Notes under the pieces: model-generated
Database searches by the model: none
Told to the model about the DNA's origin: nothing
Seen by the model: only the letters and a program-made list of their open reading frames with translations
Origin: Igneacidithiobacillus sp041146875
GTDB taxonomy: Bacteria > Pseudomonadota > Gammaproteobacteria > Acidithiobacillales > Acidithiobacillaceae
Assembly: GCF_041146875.1 (NCBI RefSeq)
Contig: NZ_JBFRXP010000002.1
Span: forward strand, 130,558 to 194,557
Direction of reading: 5' to 3'
DNA: 64,000 nucleotides
Part shown: positions 25,657 through 36,287 of the stretch, in pieces
Numbering within the stretch: position 1 is the stretch's first letter
Layout: every line of letters begins with the position of its first letter
Position numbers and translations under genes: made by a program

Positions 25657-26211
25657 TTATTGAGCCGGCTTGTCCGTATCCAACGCAAAATGCCCACTAA
25701 ATTCGGCCCGATCAATCACATGGCCTAGGGGGTGAAACTCCACAGCTTGTGGATCGTCTGCTGGCGGTGGGGCGATATCGCCGGGATCGCGCTGCTTCCG
25801 CAGTTTTTCCTTGACCGCTGCCCAGCTTGCCCCTTCTGCAAGACCCAGGCTCGGCAAATCACAGGCCAGCAGGTGGAAGTCATAATACTGCAGCTCATGG
25901 TCGGGCGAAGCGACCGGAGGATGGTAGCTACTTGCGCCAAAATCATTTTTCCCCGTTTGGGCACCTTCGGGGATGGGCCCACCCTCGGGAATGCCGGAAG
26001 CTCTTGGCGGAATATCGTAGACCAGCCAGTGTACGCGTTGGCTGGCTGTGCCGCTGCGGTGCTCCATGAGCAATATCAGGCTCTTGGTGTGCTCCGGCAG
26101 ATGCAGCCAACTAATGGGTGGGATCATGCCCTCGCCGGGCTGGGCAAAACGCTGGGGAATCCAGTCTTCTGGGTCGATACCGGTGCTGAATACTTTCATT
26201 TCGGCCGTCAT
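25657..26211 (-). CDS. YbhB/YbcL family (phosphatidylethanolamine-binding-like) protein
   Basis: The 184-residue PEBP-fold protein carries ISWLHLPEHTKSLILLMEH and VHWLVYDIPP, where the family has its ligand-binding Asp/His residues, and the YYDFHLLACD strand near the C-terminus. The bacterial members' function is mostly unknown. The start at 26211 has a near-perfect AAAGGAG; longer open frame upstream is not needed. It converges with rmlB and diverges from the corA-like cluster. The 131 bases between it and rmlB hold only a small G+C-rich stem (25604-25622). Confidence 0.85.
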   Translation of the reverse strand: MTAEMKVFSTGIDPEDWIPQRFAQPGEGMIPPISWLHLPEHTKSLILLMEHRSGTASQRVHWLVYDIPPRASGIPEGGPIPEGAQTGKNDFGASSYHPPVASPDHELQYYDFHLLACDLPSLGLAEGASWAAVKEKLRKQRDPGDIAPPPADDPQAVEFHPLGHVIDRAEFSGHFALDTDKPAQ

Positions 26212-26406
26212 CGTTATCTCCTTTGCTTTGGATGAAGGTACAGAAATAACCCTTTTTTTAGTGTAGACGATGCGTGTTGGTTCTGCGTCCCGCGCAGCAG
26301 GGCTTGGGCGGCCTGTTGCGGCTGCAGTACCGGAATCCCCGCCGCAGCTTCCACTGCCATCGCCGCCTGTGCTATAAACTCGCCGAATCGGCAGGGGTGA
26401 CGACGT

Positions 26407-27303
26407 ATGGCGAGTACGATCCTGAGAGACGCCGGGAGTGGCGTGGAACAACTCTGGTTTCACCAGCATGCGCCGAGCGTGGGGGCGTTGGATGCGCTGC
26501 TGCACAAACTTGATCTGCCCGACGATCTCTTTGAAGACCTTTTGATACCGGAGCAAAGCCCGCGTCTGGAGCGGGTGGGCTCTTTCCTCCTGCTGGTCAT
26601 GCAGTTTCCCTGGCGCAGTGATGGCTCTGAAGGGGAGTGTGTGCTGCGCCCGTTCGCCTTGCTTTGGGGGGAGGGTCGTCTGTGGAGCTTTGCGGAAGTC
26701 GAGTGGCCCTTTCTTGGGCAATGGAACGCGCGCAAATTTGAAGACCCGCGCCAAACTCTGATCTGGATCTTGCAGGTTCTTGCATCGAGCTACCAGCACA
26801 CGGTGGAACGACTGCGACGCGAGATTCTCGAAGTGGAGTCGCGTCTGGATGAAACGCAGCGCACCGAGGATTTTTATGAGCTACTGGCCGTGAGCAAGGC
26901 GCTCACCCGTTTTTATGTGACTCTGGCGAGCAACATCGTGGCAGTGTTCAAGGTCTCACGCAGTGCGGCGCTGCGCTGGGGGGATGAAAACCGCTCGGCG
27001 CTGAACCGCGCCATTGCCGACCTGCAGCACGCCCGCGATCGCGCCGAGATTAGTGCCAATACCGCGAATGACATGATGGACGCTTATGCTGGCATGGTGC
27101 AGATCAACATCAATCACGGCCTGAAAGTGCTGACCGTGATTGCCCTCGTTCTCTATGTGCCCAGCCTGGTTGCTACCGTTTTTGGCGTCAACGTGCCGCT
27201 ATTGGAGCAAAGGAGTCACTGGACCGTGTGGGTGGCGATAGGTGTTGCCTTTCTGATTTCGATTGCCATGACCCTGCACTTCAAGCGTCGAGGATGGTTA
27301 TGA
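26407..27303 (+). CDS. CorA-like divalent cation transporter 1, with GVN in place of GMN
   Basis: The 298-residue protein has the CorA plan: a cytoplasmic alpha/beta domain, long helices (about 120-225) and two C-terminal membrane helices. The normally invariant YGMN at the end of the first membrane helix, which forms the Mg2+ selectivity site, reads FGVN here (about residue 259). The C-terminus KRRGWL matches the family's basic tail. It is the first of four adjacent CorA homologues and overlaps the second by four bases (ATGA). Loss of the Met may change or abolish Mg2+ selectivity. Confidence 0.85.
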   Translation: MASTILRDAGSGVEQLWFHQHAPSVGALDALLHKLDLPDDLFEDLLIPEQSPRLERVGSFLLLVMQFPWRSDGSEGECVLRPFALLWGEGRLWSFAEVEWPFLGQWNARKFEDPRQTLIWILQVLASSYQHTVERLRREILEVESRLDETQRTEDFYELLAVSKALTRFYVTLASNIVAVFKVSRSAALRWGDENRSALNRAIADLQHARDRAEISANTANDMMDAYAGMVQININHGLKVLTVIALVLYVPSLVATVFGVNVPLLEQRSHWTVWVAIGVAFLISIAMTLHFKRRGWL

Positions 27304-28235
27304 AGAGTATGCGTGCAGCTCGCGTTATCGCCATTCGCGGCGAAGGACGCCGAACTTATCACTGGACCAGTGTTGTGGCTCCCGACGCCCAGCAGGTTGC
27401 CGAGCTTACCCAGCGTTTCCAGATTTACGAAGAATTCTTTCAGGATGTTCAGGACCTTGATGAACGCCCACGTCTGGAAAAAGAGGCCAACAACATCCTC
27501 GTGATCCTGAAGATTCCGGTCGCGCGCAGCGATCCGGATTCCGGTCGCCCGAGCTTTGCCGTGATCCCTCTAGGGATCGTTTTTGGCCGTGAGGAAATCC
27601 TGACCGTGAGTTCGGAAGAGTTGCCGCTGCTGCGCGCCATTGAGGCACAACTGTCGCAAGAAACCGACGAGCTCGACCCACGCTGGCTGACGGTGGAAAT
27701 GATCCAGCGCATGGCACGCGCCTTTCTCGATGCCCTGCGGGTAATCAATGGCGAAATCGTCCATACCGAAGCGCGTCTGCATGACTCGCAGAGCAACGAC
27801 GAATTCTTCAGTATGCTCAGCCTCAGCAAGATCCTCATCCGATTTACTTCGGCCCTGCGCGGTGACATCTCCGTTTTGCAACAACTGTTGCGCTTGCCGG
27901 TCATTACCCAGGATGAAGAGGACTCCGAAGACCTCGCCGATGCCCTGATCGACCTGCAGCAGGCACGCGACATGACGGAAATTTACACCTCCACCATCAC
28001 CAACATGATGGACGCCTATGGTGGCGTGCTGCAGACCAACATCAGCAATACCCTGAAAGTGATCACCGGCTGGACGGTGATCATCGCCATTCCCGCTACT
28101 GTGGCCACTATTTACGGCATGAATGTACCCTTACCCATACAGAATTGGCCGTATGCCTGGCCAACACTCATGGGCGGGGGATTTTTTGTCTCCCTGCTCA
28201 CGGTGCTGTGGTTTCGGAGTCGTCATTGGATCTGA
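27300..28235 (+). CDS. corA: CorA-like divalent cation transporter 2, with canonical GMN
   Basis: The 311-residue CorA homologue is the only one of the four that keeps YGMNVPLP (about residues 272-279) after the first membrane helix. The soluble domain and helical stalk align in order with the preceding gene, and it ends RSRHWI. It is translated from an ATG overlapping the previous stop. This copy is the likeliest real Mg2+/Co2+ channel; CorA works as a homopentamer, so the other three may be partners in mixed pentamers or separate channels. Confidence 0.88.
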   Translation: MKSMRAARVIAIRGEGRRTYHWTSVVAPDAQQVAELTQRFQIYEEFFQDVQDLDERPRLEKEANNILVILKIPVARSDPDSGRPSFAVIPLGIVFGREEILTVSSEELPLLRAIEAQLSQETDELDPRWLTVEMIQRMARAFLDALRVINGEIVHTEARLHDSQSNDEFFSMLSLSKILIRFTSALRGDISVLQQLLRLPVITQDEEDSEDLADALIDLQQARDMTEIYTSTITNMMDAYGGVLQTNISNTLKVITGWTVIIAIPATVATIYGMNVPLPIQNWPYAWPTLMGGGFFVSLLTVLWFRSRHWI

Positions 28236-29182
28236 ACCCGTGGCTCTGGACGCGCTGGCGTACCCCTGCCGCGATGCCGGCGACAGTACCAGTGCGCGGT
28301 GCTTTTATTCTCGGCGCCGATGCGCAGGAGGGCTGGCGCGGTTATGCACAGGCCCTGGGCCTCTCTCCAGCCTGGTTTGTCGCGCCGCGCGCCGATGAAC
28401 TGCTGGCCACTTACGGCGCGCGCCTGGAACAGCCGAGCAGTGGCGTGTGGCACCTGCATCTGCCCTACGTCTACGATTTGGCGGATGCCGAGCAGGGCGA
28501 GGAGCGCCTGATGGAGTCTGTGTTAGGGGTCATTGTTGGGCCGCAGAGCCTGTGGGTGCTTTCCCCCGGCGAAGGGCTGGAAGCAGTCTATCATGACGTA
28601 GAAGAAATGAGCGATCCGGATAGCCGTGAACAAGCCTTGTTACGCATGGTGTTGGTAGCTATCCACAGCCATGATATGGGCGCGCAACGGATCGTACAGC
28701 GACTCAAAGAGCTGCGCACGGCTTTGCGGAAGTCGATGACGAATCGTGAGTTGCGGGAAATCGTCAAACTCAATCGCAGTATGGGAGATCTGGTCGTGTC
28801 CTTGCGGGATCTCGGTCATACCTTACGCACTTGGCTCTGGGAGCTGGAAGAAACTGATCAGCTGCTGCCCATTGTCGAGGAATTGCAGGCCGAACTGCGG
28901 CGAGTAGAAGATGGCGTCACGCTGGTCTGGGAACGCTATACCTCGGTAACCAATTGTTACACCGGTATTGTACAGAACAATTCCCACTCGGTGATGAAGG
29001 TGATGACTCTGTGGCTGGCGCTATTGATGATCCCCATTGCCCTAATCATGCCCTTTCATATGGAAACCCATCTGCCCTTGGGGCACTGGCACTTCACTTG
29101 GTATTTTCTGCTCGCCTACGGCTTTGGTGCGTCCCTGTTTATGGCGTGGTGGGGACGGCGTCATGGCTTCTTCGACATCTGA
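28226..29182 (+). CDS. CorA-like protein 3, selectivity motif lost
   Basis: About 318 residues. The C-terminal half matches CorA (a long stalk helix with LRDLGHTLRTWLWELEE, then TSVTNCYTGIVQNNSHSVMKV and two membrane helices). The loop that should read YGMN reads MPFHMETHLPLG, with His, Met and Glu instead. The start is uncertain: TTG 28226 has GGAG six bases upstream and overlaps the previous gene, while ATG 28274 aligns better with the start of copy 4. It may be a channel with different selectivity or a regulatory subunit. Confidence 0.78.
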   Translation: MDLNPWLWTRWRTPAAMPATVPVRGAFILGADAQEGWRGYAQALGLSPAWFVAPRADELLATYGARLEQPSSGVWHLHLPYVYDLADAEQGEERLMESVLGVIVGPQSLWVLSPGEGLEAVYHDVEEMSDPDSREQALLRMVLVAIHSHDMGAQRIVQRLKELRTALRKSMTNRELREIVKLNRSMGDLVVSLRDLGHTLRTWLWELEETDQLLPIVEELQAELRRVEDGVTLVWERYTSVTNCYTGIVQNNSHSVMKVMTLWLALLMIPIALIMPFHMETHLPLGHWHFTWYFLLAYGFGASLFMAWWGRRHGFFDI

Positions 29183-29191
29183 GGGGACGGC

Positions 29192-30106
29192 ATGCTAGAG
29201 CGAGTTCTAGGCGCCTTTCTTACCGGCAATGGTCGCAGCCGCGACTGGTTGCAGCTTCTTGCTCCCAGTGATGAAGAGCTAGAGCAGGCTGCTGCCAGTC
29301 TTGGGGTTCCCGAACCCTTCTTGCGGCGGCGTTTGGAAGATAAACCGGCGCGCCCCTTCGTACGCGAACACGGCTTTTTAGCCCTGCAATTTACCGTCCC
29401 GCACCACCATGCGCCGCATTCCAGTACCTTTGATTTGCTGCCCCTGACCGTGATTCTGGTACCTGGATATCTCGTTACCCTGAGCCAGGAGCCAGTGCGA
29501 TTTCTAGACGAGCTGCTCGATCCTGCGGCACCACGCAAGCGCTGGGAGCTGGTCTTGCAAATCATTCACGAAATCGCTCGCCGCTACGTGCGCATGTCCC
29601 GCGACGTAGGACAGGAATTGGGGCAGATCGAGAAGGAGCTGCGTCGGGCACAACGGGTGAACATTATTTATCAGGCACTGGAGGTTAATGATCGCTTGCT
29701 CGACCTTGACCTGGGCCTTTTGCAACTGGAGCATTTGCTGGAAGAACTGCGTCCGTGGTTACCGAAAGACTCGGCGGATTTTCAGGAGTACTACGAAGAC
29801 AGCCGCATCGAGCTGCGTCAGGCGCGCGAGCAGGTCGACACCGAGCAAGAAACCATCAACAGTCTGCTCAACGCCTACACTTACGTGGTGAACAACAACG
29901 TCAACAATATCTTCAAGTTCATGGCCGCCCTAATTATTTTGGCGACTATCCCACTCTTTATTCCTGGCGCCGCAGCCATGAATGTCCCCTTGGGACCGCT
30001 TCCGGATTCCCACTCTGCCTTCTACCTGATCACTGGTGGTCTGATTCTAGTGGAAGTTACCACGGGATTAATTTTCTACCGTATTGGCTGGCTGCGGCTG
30101 CGCTAA
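29192..30106 (+). CDS. CorA-like protein 4, with AMN in place of GMN
   Basis: The 304-residue protein has a CorA C-terminal half (EQETINSLLNAYTYVVNNNVNNIFKFMAAL, then PLFIPGAAAMNVPLG, then a second membrane helix). The motif is AAMN in place of YGMN, so the glycine is lost but Met-Asn is kept. A GAGGGGA ribosome site sits nine bases after the previous stop. All four genes lie on one strand within 3.7 kb. Confidence 0.82.
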   Translation: MLERVLGAFLTGNGRSRDWLQLLAPSDEELEQAAASLGVPEPFLRRRLEDKPARPFVREHGFLALQFTVPHHHAPHSSTFDLLPLTVILVPGYLVTLSQEPVRFLDELLDPAAPRKRWELVLQIIHEIARRYVRMSRDVGQELGQIEKELRRAQRVNIIYQALEVNDRLLDLDLGLLQLEHLLEELRPWLPKDSADFQEYYEDSRIELRQAREQVDTEQETINSLLNAYTYVVNNNVNNIFKFMAALIILATIPLFIPGAAAMNVPLGPLPDSHSAFYLITGGLILVEVTTGLIFYRIGWLRLR

Positions 30107-30143
30107 GGACGCGCTCCACCAGTAGCATTCCCCCGTCAAATCA

Positions 30144-30152
30144 TGGTATAAA
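30144..30152 (+). promoter_or_regulatory. Extended -10 promoter of rpmB
   Basis: TGGTATAAA provides a TGn extended -10 (TATAAA at 30147-30152) 30 bases before the rpmB ATG. The -35 is weak. A GGGGGA ribosome site follows. Confidence 0.5.
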
Positions 30153-30181
30153 GCGCCTCTTTTCTGTGGGGGATAGTGGTT

Positions 30182-30418
30182 ATGTCCAGAGTTTGCAAGG
30201 TTACGGGCAAGAAGCCCATGGCAGGGAACAATGTCTCCCATGCCAACAACAAGACGCGTCGGCGCTTTCTGCCGAATCTGCAATACAAGCGCTTTTGGGT
30301 CGCGAGCGAGAATCGTTGGGTACGGCTGCGGATCAGCACCCAGGCGATTCGTACCATCGACAAGAAGGGCATCGATGCGGTCCTGGCGGATCTGCGTGCT
30401 GCTGGCGAGAAGATCTGA
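30182..30418 (+). CDS. rpmB: Ribosomal protein L28
   Basis: The 78-residue protein begins MSRVCKVTGKKPMAGNNVSHANNKTRRR, as L28 does across proteobacteria. It belongs to the large ribosomal subunit. It is followed ten bases later by rpmG, the usual pair. I start at the second ATG (30182), which gives the conserved N-terminus. Confidence 0.97.
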   Translation: MSRVCKVTGKKPMAGNNVSHANNKTRRRFLPNLQYKRFWVASENRWVRLRISTQAIRTIDKKGIDAVLADLRAAGEKI

Positions 30419-30428
30419 GGACTGAACA

Positions 30429-30584
30429 ATGCGTGACAAGATCAAGTTGGTTTCTACCGCGGGCACCGGGCACTTCTACACCACTACCAAGAATAAGAAG
30501 AACACCCCGGACAAGCTCGAGTTCGTCAAGTACGATCCCAAGGCGCGCAAGCACGTTGCCTATCGGGAAGACAAAATCAAGTAA
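30429..30584 (+). CDS. rpmG: Ribosomal protein L33
   Basis: The 51-residue protein has the L33 sequence MRDKIKLVSTAGTGHFYTTT, KKNTPDKLEFVKYDPKARKH, and a basic end. It lacks the Cys pairs found in zinc-binding L33 forms, so it is the zinc-independent type. It lies between rpmB and the CIRCE element of the heat-shock operon. Confidence 0.96.
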   Translation: MRDKIKLVSTAGTGHFYTTTKNKKNTPDKLEFVKYDPKARKHVAYREDKIK

Positions 30585-30596
30585 TTCTCTGGTCTC

Positions 30597-30623
30597 TTGG
30601 CACTCTCTGCGCTAGAGTGCCAA
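30597..30623 (+). promoter_or_regulatory. CIRCE element (HrcA operator)
   Basis: TTGGCACTC and GAGTGCCAA are perfect nine-base inverted arms with a nine-base spacer, matching CIRCE (TTAGCACTC-N9-GAGTGCTAA). The third base of each arm is changed symmetrically, A to G and T to C, so the dyad is kept. It lies 41 bases before the hrcA ATG and should place hrcA-grpE-dnaK-dnaJ under HrcA control. Confidence 0.9.
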
Positions 30624-30663
30624 GAAGACGCCCGGAGTGGGCGTGTCCTGGAGGCAACACAAA

Positions 30664-31698
30664 ATGGATGCGCGTGCCCGTCATTTACTGAAATCGCTTA
30701 TTGAGCAGCACATCAGCAGCGGCCAGCCTGTGGGCAGCCGGCAGCTGGCGCGTGATGCCGGCTTGGCTATCAGTCCGGCCACTGTGCGCAACGTGATTGC
30801 CGATCTCGAAGATGAAGGTTACGTCATCTCGCCGCATACCTCGGCGGGGCGTATCCCCACGTCCAGCGGCTACCGATTTTTTGTTGACTCTCTCATCCAT
30901 GTGGCACCGTTGTCTGGGTCTGCGCAGCGCGTGCTACTGCAACGCATCGGCGCGCGCGTGCCCGATGCCGAAGAGGTGTTGCATGCCGCCACCGAGGCCC
31001 TCTCGGAGATGACGCGCATGGTCGGCTTCATCCGCGTGCCCAAACGAGCGACGCAGACCTTGCGTCATGTCGATTTTATTGCCTTGCGCGAGCGTGAGGT
31101 CTTGGCCATCTTCGTTACCGACAAAGGCGAGGTCGAAAACCGCCTGATTCGCGTCGAGACGCCCTTGAGCGCTGCGGCGCTAACCCAGGCCGCGAATCGT
31201 TTCAATGCCAGTTATGGTGGACGTCCCCTGCAAGAGGTGATGGCTTTGCTCGACGAGGACCTGCGCCAGTCGCGGGCGGAGATGGACCATATCCTGCGCA
31301 ATGCCATGGAGTTGGGCAAGGAGATGCTGGCGGCCGATCAGGAGCGCATGCTCATCGAGGGCGAATTACAACTGCTCGATTTGCCCGATTTTGCCGTCAA
31401 TGAACGCTTGCGTGAGTTGCTTTCAGTGGTGCGGCAGAAGCGCGAGCTGGTCATGCTCCTTGATCAGAGTATGCGTGGCAGTGATGTGCGTCTCTTTATT
31501 GGCGGCGAGTCCGGTTTCGCGCCCTTGAGCGACTTCACCCTGATCTCTGCCCCCTACCAGATTGACGGCGAGCCGGTGGGGGTGATTGGCGTGCTCGGCC
31601 CCATGCGCATGCCTTATCAGGATATCATTCCCTTGGTAGATGGCACCGCACGTCTGCTCGGGCAGGCCCTTTCCCACAGCGAAATGATCTCCTCTTGA
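30664..31698 (+). CDS. hrcA: Heat-inducible transcription repressor HrcA
   Basis: The 344-residue repressor has an N-terminal winged helix (MDARARHLLKSLIEQHISSG and GLAISPATVRNVIADLEDEG) followed by SAGRIPTSSGYRFFVDSL, the HrcA signature. It binds CIRCE and is kept active by GroEL in other species. The ATG 30664 has GGAGG nine bases upstream. Its own CIRCE is directly upstream, implying autoregulation. Confidence 0.97.
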   Translation: MDARARHLLKSLIEQHISSGQPVGSRQLARDAGLAISPATVRNVIADLEDEGYVISPHTSAGRIPTSSGYRFFVDSLIHVAPLSGSAQRVLLQRIGARVPDAEEVLHAATEALSEMTRMVGFIRVPKRATQTLRHVDFIALREREVLAIFVTDKGEVENRLIRVETPLSAAALTQAANRFNASYGGRPLQEVMALLDEDLRQSRAEMDHILRNAMELGKEMLAADQERMLIEGELQLLDLPDFAVNERLRELLSVVRQKRELVMLLDQSMRGSDVRLFIGGESGFAPLSDFTLISAPYQIDGEPVGVIGVLGPMRMPYQDIIPLVDGTARLLGQALSHSEMISS

Positions 31699-31753
31699 AA
31701 TGGCAGCGGGTCCACCCCATCTAAGGGTTGGACGAAGCTTGAGGAAGTACCCA

Positions 31754-32275
31754 ATGAGTGAAACAGAACAGCATCCACAGGCCACGGAGGCGCCAGCAGA
31801 AGAGGGTGCCGCGCTTGCAGAAACCGATTGGCAGGCACAGGCAGAGAAGTTCCGTAACGACTATTTGCGTTCCCTGGCCGACATGGAAAACCTGCGCAAA
31901 CGCATGGAAAAGCAGATGGAAGATGCGCGCAACTATGCCGTCGAACGCTTTGCCCGCGAGTTGCTGCCAGTTGCCGATAGCCTGGAGATGGCCTTGGCAA
32001 CGCCCAATGGCGAGGACGAGGCAATGACGCAGTTCCGCCAGGGAATTGAGAATACCTTGAATCTCTTTGTCGGTGCCCTGGGCAAGGCCGGGGTGCGGCC
32101 AGTGGAAGTTGAAAACGGCCGCTTTGACCCCAATCTGCATCAAGCGATTGCCATGGTAGAAGGTGAGGGTGAGCCGAACCGCGTTCTGGCAGTACACCAG
32201 AAAGGATATTTGATTCACGACCGTTTGTTGCGGCCCAGCATGGTGTCGGTCTCCAAGGCCGCCAAGCCGCAGTAA
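31754..32275 (+). CDS. grpE: Nucleotide exchange factor GrpE
   Basis: The 173-residue GrpE has an acidic N-terminus, the long dimer helix (RNDYLRSLADMENLRKRMEK) and the C-terminal beta domain with NPNLHQAI-like DPNLHQAIAMVEGEGE and GYLIHDRLLRPSMVSVS. It releases ADP from DnaK. It lies between hrcA and dnaK in the usual order. Confidence 0.97.
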   Translation: MSETEQHPQATEAPAEEGAALAETDWQAQAEKFRNDYLRSLADMENLRKRMEKQMEDARNYAVERFARELLPVADSLEMALATPNGEDEAMTQFRQGIENTLNLFVGALGKAGVRPVEVENGRFDPNLHQAIAMVEGEGEPNRVLAVHQKGYLIHDRLLRPSMVSVSKAAKPQ

Positions 32276-32317
32276 CGATCGCGGGTATTGCAAATTTAAC
32301 TTGTAGGAGATGGAATA

Positions 32318-34231
<1,914 letters not shown>

Positions 34232-34250
34232 GGCCGCGATCACCCCAGGA

Positions 34251-34272
34251 GGGCAGGGAAGCATCCCTGCCC
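34251..34272 (+). terminator. Hairpin between dnaK and dnaJ
   Basis: GGGCAGGGA and TCCCTGCCC form a perfect nine-pair stem with a four-base loop, 19 bases after the dnaK stop and 26 before the dnaJ ATG, followed by TTGCCTGTTT. It could partly terminate transcription or protect the dnaK message, giving less DnaJ than DnaK. Confidence 0.6.
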
Positions 34273-34297
34273 TTGCCTGTTTCTGGAAATGGATGCG

Positions 34298-35431
34298 ATG
34301 AGCAAACGCGATTACTACGAAATTCTGGAAGTCACCCGCACGGTGGATGACGGTGAGCTGAAAAAGTCTTACCGACGCTTGGCGATGCGTTATCACCCCG
34401 ATCGCAACCCTGACGACCACACAGCGGAAGAGCGCTTCAAGGAACTCAGCGAAGCGTATGAGGTTTTGTCCGACCCGCAAAAGCGTCGCGCCTACGACCA
34501 GTTTGGTCACGCCGGTGTGCAGGGTGGTGGCGGAGGAGGTGCTGGCTTTGGTGGTTTCGGTGGAGCTGGCGGTTTTGGCGATATTTTTGGCGATATTTTC
34601 GAGCAATTCAGCCGCGGCGGCTTTGGCTTTCAGCAAGACGCCGGTCGCGGCAGCGACTTACGCTATCGCCTTGATCTGAGTCTGGAGGAAGCGGCGGCCG
34701 GCAAGACCGTTGAACTTGACATCCCCAGTTCGGTGGCCTGTGAGTCCTGCCATGGCACAGGGGCGGAAGCGGGGACTGATGTCGAGGACTGCCGTACTTG
34801 TGGCGGGCATGGACAAGTGCGTATGGCACAAGGTTTCTTCTCGGTTACACGCCCCTGCCCCAACTGCGGGGGAAGTGGCAAGGTGGTCAAGAATCCCTGC
34901 AAAACCTGCAAGGGCCAGGGACGAGTCAAGAAAAATCGGCAGGTAGAGGTCAAGATCCCCGCGGGTGTGGATACCGGAGATCGCATTCGCCTGAGCGGTG
35001 AGGGCGAGGCTGGTGAGCGCGGCGCATCACCCGGCGATTTGTATGTCGAGATCCAGGTGCGACCGCACAATCTCTTTGAGCGCGATGGTGATAACCTGCA
35101 TTGCGCCGTGCCGGTAAGCTTTACTACCCTGGCTCTTGGCGGCGAACTCGAGGTTCCCACCCTGAGTGGTCGCGCCAAGATCCAGATTCCTGCTGGCACC
35201 CAGTCGGGTAAGGTTTTTCTGCTGCGCGGCAAGGGCATCCAAGGGGTGCGCAGCCGCATGACCGGTGATCTCCATTGTCGAGTACAGGTAGAGGTGCCCG
35301 TCAAACTCTCCGAACGGCAACGGGAACTCTTACAGGAATTCGCCGCCGAAACCGGAGAGGCGGCGCAGCATCCGCAGCAGGAGAGTTGGTGGGCCAAGGC
35401 CAAGGATTTTTTTGAGCGTATAGGGAGTTGA
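34298..35431 (+). CDS. dnaJ: Chaperone protein DnaJ
   Basis: The 377-residue co-chaperone has the J domain (KRDYYEILEV, with HPD in RYHPDRNP), a Gly/Phe-rich linker, four zinc repeats (CESCHGTG, CRTCGGHG, CPNCGGSG, CKTCKGQG) and the C-terminal client domains. It stimulates DnaK ATPase. I start at 34298 (MSKRDYY); an ATG three codons earlier is possible, and neither has a strong ribosome site. Confidence 0.97.
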   Translation: MSKRDYYEILEVTRTVDDGELKKSYRRLAMRYHPDRNPDDHTAEERFKELSEAYEVLSDPQKRRAYDQFGHAGVQGGGGGGAGFGGFGGAGGFGDIFGDIFEQFSRGGFGFQQDAGRGSDLRYRLDLSLEEAAAGKTVELDIPSSVACESCHGTGAEAGTDVEDCRTCGGHGQVRMAQGFFSVTRPCPNCGGSGKVVKNPCKTCKGQGRVKKNRQVEVKIPAGVDTGDRIRLSGEGEAGERGASPGDLYVEIQVRPHNLFERDGDNLHCAVPVSFTTLALGGELEVPTLSGRAKIQIPAGTQSGKVFLLRGKGIQGVRSRMTGDLHCRVQVEVPVKLSERQRELLQEFAAETGEAAQHPQQESWWAKAKDFFERIGS

Positions 35432-35432
35432 G

Positions 35433-36257
35433 ATGACGATTCGCGTAGCGTTGGCCGCGGCAGCCGGCAAAATGGGCAAGGCGATTGTTGCCGCGCTGAG
35501 CGAGCAGTCCGATTTGCAACTGGTTGCCGCTCTGGGGCGCCCCGGGGCGTCTGCGCTCGGCGAAGATGTCGGTCGTCTCGCGGGGCTTGCGGAACTGGGC
35601 GTCCCGCTGTCTGCGCAACTGGCTGAGGCCCTGGCGCAGGCTGACGTCCTGATCGACTTCAGCCCGGCCGATGCCGCCCTCTGCCACCTACGTGCGGCGG
35701 CGCAAGTCCAGCGACCGGTGGTCTTGGGCAGCACCGGGTTCAGCGCCGATCAGCAAATGGAGTTGCAGGAATTGAGTCGCCAGATTCCTTTGCTTGCTGC
35801 ACCCAACATGAGTGTGGGCATCAATGTCCTGCTGGCTCTCTTGCCGCGGGTGGTTGCCAGCATGGGCGAGGACTATGACATCGAGATCATCGAGGCGCAT
35901 CATAGTCAAAAGCGCGATGCCCCATCGGGCACGGCCCTCGCCTTGGGACGCGCTGCGGCTGCGGGGCGCAATGCCGAGCTTGATGAGCTCGCCTGTTGGG
36001 ATCGCAACGGTGTCTCCGGACCGCGCGGCAAGGGTAGCATCGGTTTTGCTACCCTGCGTGCCGCCGATGTGGTCGGCGAGCATAGTGTTTGGCTGGCTGG
36101 TGCCGGGGAGCGTCTGGAGCTTACCCATCGCGCCAGTAGCCGCCGCAATTTTGCTGAAGGCGCGTTGCGCGCGGCACGTTGGGTGCACGGGCGAGCGCCT
36201 GGTCTCTATGACATGCAAGACGTTCTTGGTCTGCACAGCGTAGCTGCCGTAGAATGA
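35433..36257 (+). CDS. dapB: 4-hydroxy-tetrahydrodipicolinate reductase
   Basis: The 274-residue DapB of lysine and meso-diaminopimelate synthesis. NAD(P) fold VALAAAAGKMGKAI (residues 5-18; the usual GxxGxMG is AAAGKMG), catalytic EAHHSQKRDAPSGTAL, and GSTGFS. It begins one base after the dnaJ stop, so it is probably on the heat-shock transcript. Confidence 0.95.
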   Translation: MTIRVALAAAAGKMGKAIVAALSEQSDLQLVAALGRPGASALGEDVGRLAGLAELGVPLSAQLAEALAQADVLIDFSPADAALCHLRAAAQVQRPVVLGSTGFSADQQMELQELSRQIPLLAAPNMSVGINVLLALLPRVVASMGEDYDIEIIEAHHSQKRDAPSGTALALGRAAAAGRNAELDELACWDRNGVSGPRGKGSIGFATLRAADVVGEHSVWLAGAGERLELTHRASSRRNFAEGALRAARWVHGRAPGLYDMQDVLGLHSVAAVE

Positions 36258-36287
36258 CTGTATTAGCACAATCTTTTGGAGGCGACG

